A stretch of DNA of 64,000 nt, from contig NC_051092.1 of the NCBI RefSeq assembly GCF_901709675.1, positions 13,988,991-14,052,990 on the forward strand. Reading direction: 5' to 3'. The stretch is from Syngnathus acus. Lineage: Eukaryota; Chordata; Actinopteri; Syngnathiformes; Syngnathidae. Under the pieces are notes generated by a model, which was not told the origin of the DNA, did no database searches, and worked only from the letters and a program-made list of their open reading frames with translations. Both the position numbers and the translations under genes were made by a program. This document shows, piece by piece, positions 59,818 through 64,000 of the stretch. Within the stretch, counting starts at the first letter, position 1; every line of letters begins with the position of its first letter.

Positions 59818-62800
59818 TCACTTGTCTTCACACGTATTCCCGGCGCACACAGCCATAGAGTGTCCGGCCCCGCAGCCAATGACAAGAGGTCTGAGGCCGG
59901 GAACGACTTGCGGCTCAAAGACGTCAACCAGCGAACCGTCTCCGCACATTCCGTGTTCGTTCCAGCCCCAGGAAAGGAGACGCTCCCCTGAGAAGCAGAC
60001 GGATCGGGGGGGTCAGTGTAGCAACGCCTGAGCTAATCTTAACAGCCTGGGGGCGGATGAAGCAGAGTTGCAAAGGCGAAAAGAAATCAGAAAACAAAAC
60101 ACGCACACATGCTGACAACCAGTCGGCCTCCCCGCTCATCACAGCTGGACGGTTTGTTAGTGGGTGTGGTCGGGGCTGCATCACCGAGGAGACACGTGCC
60201 ATGGCAACACTGTTACCTAATAGGCTCCATCACCATGGCAACAGAAGCGAGGGTAACACATCCTTGAGCTCTCCCAATCTGGCTGTCGTGTCTTTCATGC
60301 TTTGTTTGTCCGTCCGTCCGTCCGTCCGTCCGTCCTCTCTCGCTCGGCGTCAAAAGATTTGAACACGCACAGCCAAACATATGCGTTTGCCGGCGAGCAC
60401 ACCAAGATGTCATGCCAGCAAGCTTATGTCAAGTGTGACACTCTGCCAGCTAGCAAGGGCTACCAACAGACATGTGCCGAAGATAACGTTTACCTCCAAA
60501 TCGCTATTCGGGATCCAGTAACAAGTGTTCATCTCGAAGTGAATTTTCAGTTTCAGTTTCAGGCCTGTGCTCAGCGGAGGTGAGAGCGCTATTTGGGCGC
60601 CGTGCTTTATTCATGGACTCACTGACAGGAGCATAGCACACATCAGTGTTTCCATGGTAACAAAGTGCTGCACTTTCTGCGCAACAAAAAAAGGATCGAG
60701 ATCAAGATGCTGAGACCAAATGCAATTTCCTTTTCAACGCATCCTGTTGATAATGATTTTTCCCGTTCGGCCGCCTAAATGTCAACTAATTAACACTTGT
60801 ACAGTTTGGGATGACTTCTTGTTCTATTTTAGGGCATGTGAACCATGTTTTGTCATAAACTAAAATATTTTCTCAGATTGGATGAAGAGCACCTTCGGAC
60901 CCTCTCGCACCCTTGACCACGAATCTCATCGGTGGGGAGGGGCACTTACTCAGGTGCAGAGCCGGCAACAAATATGCTATGCTCCTGGTTGCTTTCCGCC
61001 TGACCTACTTGAGGACCAGAAATAGCAGCACTCAGGTCTCTATTTCCAATCCTGTTTTGCTATTTCATTGCTCCCGCCGCCGCTGCGCTCAAGACGGCTA
61101 CAATGAACGAGGGGACCGTGGTGGAGGAAGGGAGTTACGTGAGGTTGACTTGAGCACCTCCCGTTCCCTGGTCTGCCTTCTCAGCATCTGGAGCGAGGGG
61201 TGGGCAAAGTCAGTCAGCGGGCCACACATGGCCCGCACCAGCGCTGACTTTTTAAAAGCTAAATCACCTCTTTCAGAATCCAAGAAGCAGTTCCCTGATG
61301 CTTTGTTTTTACAAATTAACACTAATGGTCAGTCCCTATGTGGGTCTGTTGTTTTCACAAAATATTGAATATTAAAATGGCTTGCTCTTTAATTGCTCAA
61401 TAAAGATGCAACCCCCCCTGAAAAGTGATGCTTTTGGAGAGATTCCACTTTTTAAATTTTTAATTAAGAGTATTATAAAGAAATAGCATTATTATAATTT
61501 TTACAGAATTTATGAACAACCTGGCCTAAAATATGGCCCTTGAACGTTAGCCTATCCCTGTCAATATCGATTGCGAGTTCCTGCTCACTATTTCTTCATT
61601 TTGTCCGAAGAGCACACAATGCAACTTTAATTTTTAAAAGAAAAAAAAGAGAAAAGATATATATTTATCTGCATGTGCTTTGAAGGAACATTCTGCTCGT
61701 GTTTCATCTTCCTCAGATGTATTTATATTCGCTGTGATGTAACAACTGGGTCAGTGTTCAAAATTTAATGTGAGAAAAATTTGACTTCTAAAAATTCTTC
61801 ATCAAGCCAGTTGCTGGATGTGAGGCGGGGAGTAAAAGAGGCACACATCTTTGTATATTTGATGAGAGAGCACAAGAAGATTTGTTGCCTTCTCGTTCTG
61901 GAATGTGTCATATTTTGCTCTTACGTGTCTCAAAGTCCTCCAACAGGAAAAAGTCGCCTGAAAATCTGTGTGGGACTAATTCCGCTCATTTACAGGCCTG
62001 CTCGCGTAATTGCATCCGTCAGTGATCCCAATCCCGGTGTGCTATAATTACTTCCTAGTGGAAAGGGCCGCAGAACCATGAAATGACATCAGAAACCTTC
62101 AGAAGCCGACAGAAGGATAAATGTTTCACAATGACGTGTAATCTCTAACATACTGCCAGAATGAATCTTTGGGAGTCAAAGAGACTTATTATGTCTTCCC
62201 TCTCTTGTTTCAGCCGCTTGTAACAATGTGGCATAATCGCTTTAGCGTTGTTCATTTCCAGTGCAATTGAGTGGATAATTTGCCCAGATCTTAGTCATAA
62301 CACATCATCTAAGACAACATAAACAATCGCATGACATGTAGCCTTTAGGAGAGTACTCACCTACAATGGCAAGGTTATGTTCAGATCCACAGGCAATCTG
62401 CAGGGGAAAAAAAGACGTTTAATATGCGCACTGGAGGCTGCCGCTGAACTTTCACAAAGGGCGTCATTGCGACAAACTGCTGAGCCAGCAGACACGCCAA
62501 ACGTACACACCAATATCTACACAAAAAAAAAACAGCAAACCTTTTTCAAGACTGAATTAATCTTGTAGGTAAAAACAAAACAAATCCCAAATTAAGAAAA
62601 CACTGCTGTGTTGCCAGAGGACTTTATGCTAAGGACAAATGTGTGCGCTGACTTTGTTGACTTTTTTTTTCTTCTTCTAAGCAATTGATTTTCTTTCTGG
62701 AGCTTTTCCACTGTTTGCAACAGCAGCAGAAATTGGAAGTGACACCTAGCAGCAAATGAATAAATCTCCACTTGAGTGGAAGCCCAGAGGTCTCTAAGTG

Positions 62801-63978
62801 CTACTATATAGCTTTCTCCTATTGCAATCAACATCTTTACTAATCGGGCTTTATCTGCTTACTGCCTGTTCCCGCTTCCGCAAAGAAGAGTTGCAGGTCA
62901 GCCCGACGACAGACAAGGCTATTATTTGTTGTGCTCATACGCCTCATAAAAATGTGACGGCTATGTAAACATTGACTCTGTGGGTGTGGACGCACGTCAC
63001 GCCGAGCCCCGGCGGACTCGGAGAGATTCATTGTCCACTCAGCAAATCCATCTTCACCTTTAGCTTTACGCACGTAAGGTGACGGCACGATGACATACGC
63101 CGCCGCTGCGTCGACGATCCCCGCGCGTTGGATAAAAACGATCCGGAGTTTCACCCTTGGCCAACCTTGACATCTGTTTTATAAGCAGCCCTCTCTTGTC
63201 ATATAGCAACCATTTGGATTGCAGGTTAACAGCCACGCGGCCATGCAATGGGCCCTATGGGAGAAAAAAAACCCTCTGACTGCGCAAGATATTAATGGTT
63301 CCCTCCCTTGTGGGTGATAATGGAAAAGTGCGCATGTTTTTTTTATTGCGCGTATAATGATGTATTTCATCAAGGTGTCTCACTCTCACGAGGCGAACTA
63401 TGACACATCCAATGGCAAACAACTTTCAGCTTCCTTTATCTTCCTTTTGTGGGTGTTGGCTGCCCCCTGCTGGACTACTAAAGTACTTACATGATGAATA
63501 CCTGCCAGACCACAAGGCCAACGTCGAAATTAATAAAAGAAAATATATATAAGTTGCGTTTCTTACAGGGTCATCATGCTTTATATGGCTATAAGGCTTA
63601 CCTGTGTTGCTCCGTAGAGGACATTCACCTCAGCAGGCAAGAAAGTCTGCCCGCCACTGTTTGCTGATTGGTGCTCAGGATTTGGGCCTTTGGGCGGGGG
63701 TCGGCCCAGTTGTCCGTAATTCCCTCTGCCCCAAGTGAACACTCTCCCAGTCTCTGAAATATATGCCTCTCTTTAATTATGTGAGACTAAAAAAACACAT
63801 TGCTTATACTGCAGCTCACCTGTTTGAGCAACAATGTGAGTCCAACCGCTCCACACATTTACAATTTTCTTTCCATTCAATCGTGAGCGCTCGAGCGGAG
63901 CGGGCGTAGACAGAAAGGGCTCGGTGGCCGTCAGCTGGCCGTGCTTGTTGCTTCCCCACAGAAATAAATCACCGTCTC
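59818..63978 (-). CDS. sergef: SERGEF (DelGEF), C-terminal part, runs off right edge
   Basis: RCC1-repeat protein reported to bind exocyst component Sec5 and influence secretion. Four final coding exons in order: 63820-63978, 63602-63753, 62361-62397, 59818-59987; all joined in phase by GT-AG introns. Visible RCC1-type blades: DLFLWGSNKHGQL with VNVWSGWTHIVAQT, then RVFTWGRGNYGQLGR, IACGSEHNLAIVG, LLSWGWNEHGMCGDG and IGCGAGHSMAVC, ending NTCEDK and stop TGA at 59818-59820. These match human SERGEF (WGSNKHGQL, WSGWTHLVAQT, SCGSEHNLAI, WGWNEHGMCGDG). The fish tail is shorter than the human tail, which continues past the last blade. The upstream exons lie beyond the window. Adjacency to kcnc1 is as in humans. 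Confidence 0.93.
59988..62360 (-). other. Last sergef intron
   Basis: About 2.4 kb between the final two coding exons. Open frames of up to about 150 codons occur on either strand but lack domains and are crossed by simple repeats. I see no nested gene. Confidence 0.6.
60308..60334. repeat. (CCGT)n microsatellite
   Basis: Six to seven CCGT tetramers in the last sergef intron, followed by CTCTCTCGCTCGG. Confidence 0.9.
63462..63473 (-). promoter_or_regulatory. CTCF-like motif in a sergef intron
   Basis: The minus-strand reading CCAGCAGGGGGC matches the CTCF core. It lies about 130 bases from the exon at 63602. Binding is not known. Confidence 0.3.
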
Positions 63979-64000
63979 CTGGATGAAACAAACAGGGCAA

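Noticed and set aside
60913-61368. 151-codon plus-strand frame in the last sergef intron
   Set aside because: It crosses CpG-poor and repeat-like sequence, has no domain and no flanking splice logic.

Overview
The window is vertebrate, almost certainly teleost fish, nuclear DNA. Genes are split into short exons with GT-AG introns. The proteins are clear orthologues of human proteins, and the repeats (Tc1-like relics, hAT-type elements, a tRNA-derived SINE with a GGAT tail) are of kinds common in fish. The species cannot be named from the sequence. I joined exons by hand from splice sites, reading phase and remembered family proteins, so every gene model is a prediction without transcript support.

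Layout: (1) about 1.5-3.4 kb, minus strand: N-terminal coding exons of a gene I do not recognise, running off the left edge. (2) 6.7-16.6 kb, plus: anoctamin-9 (ano9), 24 exons, about 790 aa. (3) 18.0-21.1 kb, plus: a SIGIRR-type TIR receptor with two Ig domains, 10 exons, about 547 aa. (4) 21.5-23.5 kb: a 2-kb hAT-like element holding a nested tandem array. (5) 24.6-34.6 kb, minus: plakophilin-3 (pkp3), 13 exons, about 831 aa. (6) 34.6-39.5 kb: intergenic DNA with no convincing gene. (7) 39.9-46.1 kb, minus: tetraspanin CD81, 8 exons, about 237 aa. (8) 47.7-57.4 kb, plus: a Kv3 potassium channel best matching KCNC1, with alternative 3' ends. (9) 59.8-64.0 kb, minus: the last four coding exons of sergef, an RCC1-repeat protein, running off the right edge.

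The order joins two human 11p15 neighbourhoods: ANO9/SIGIRR/PKP3 (with CD81 nearby) and KCNC1/SERGEF. The genes are not a functional pathway. They are a conserved linkage group covering lipid scrambling or ion transport, cytokine-receptor damping, desmosome structure, tetraspanin scaffolding, fast neuronal repolarisation and an RCC1-like factor.

I found no convincing wholly new system. The most interesting items are the layered element beside the SIGIRR gene, the double-Ig receptor, the alternative Kv3 C-termini with a strong-Kozak upstream ORF, a perfect 40-bp palindrome carrying kappaB-like sites, and an intact SINE with 12-bp target duplications.
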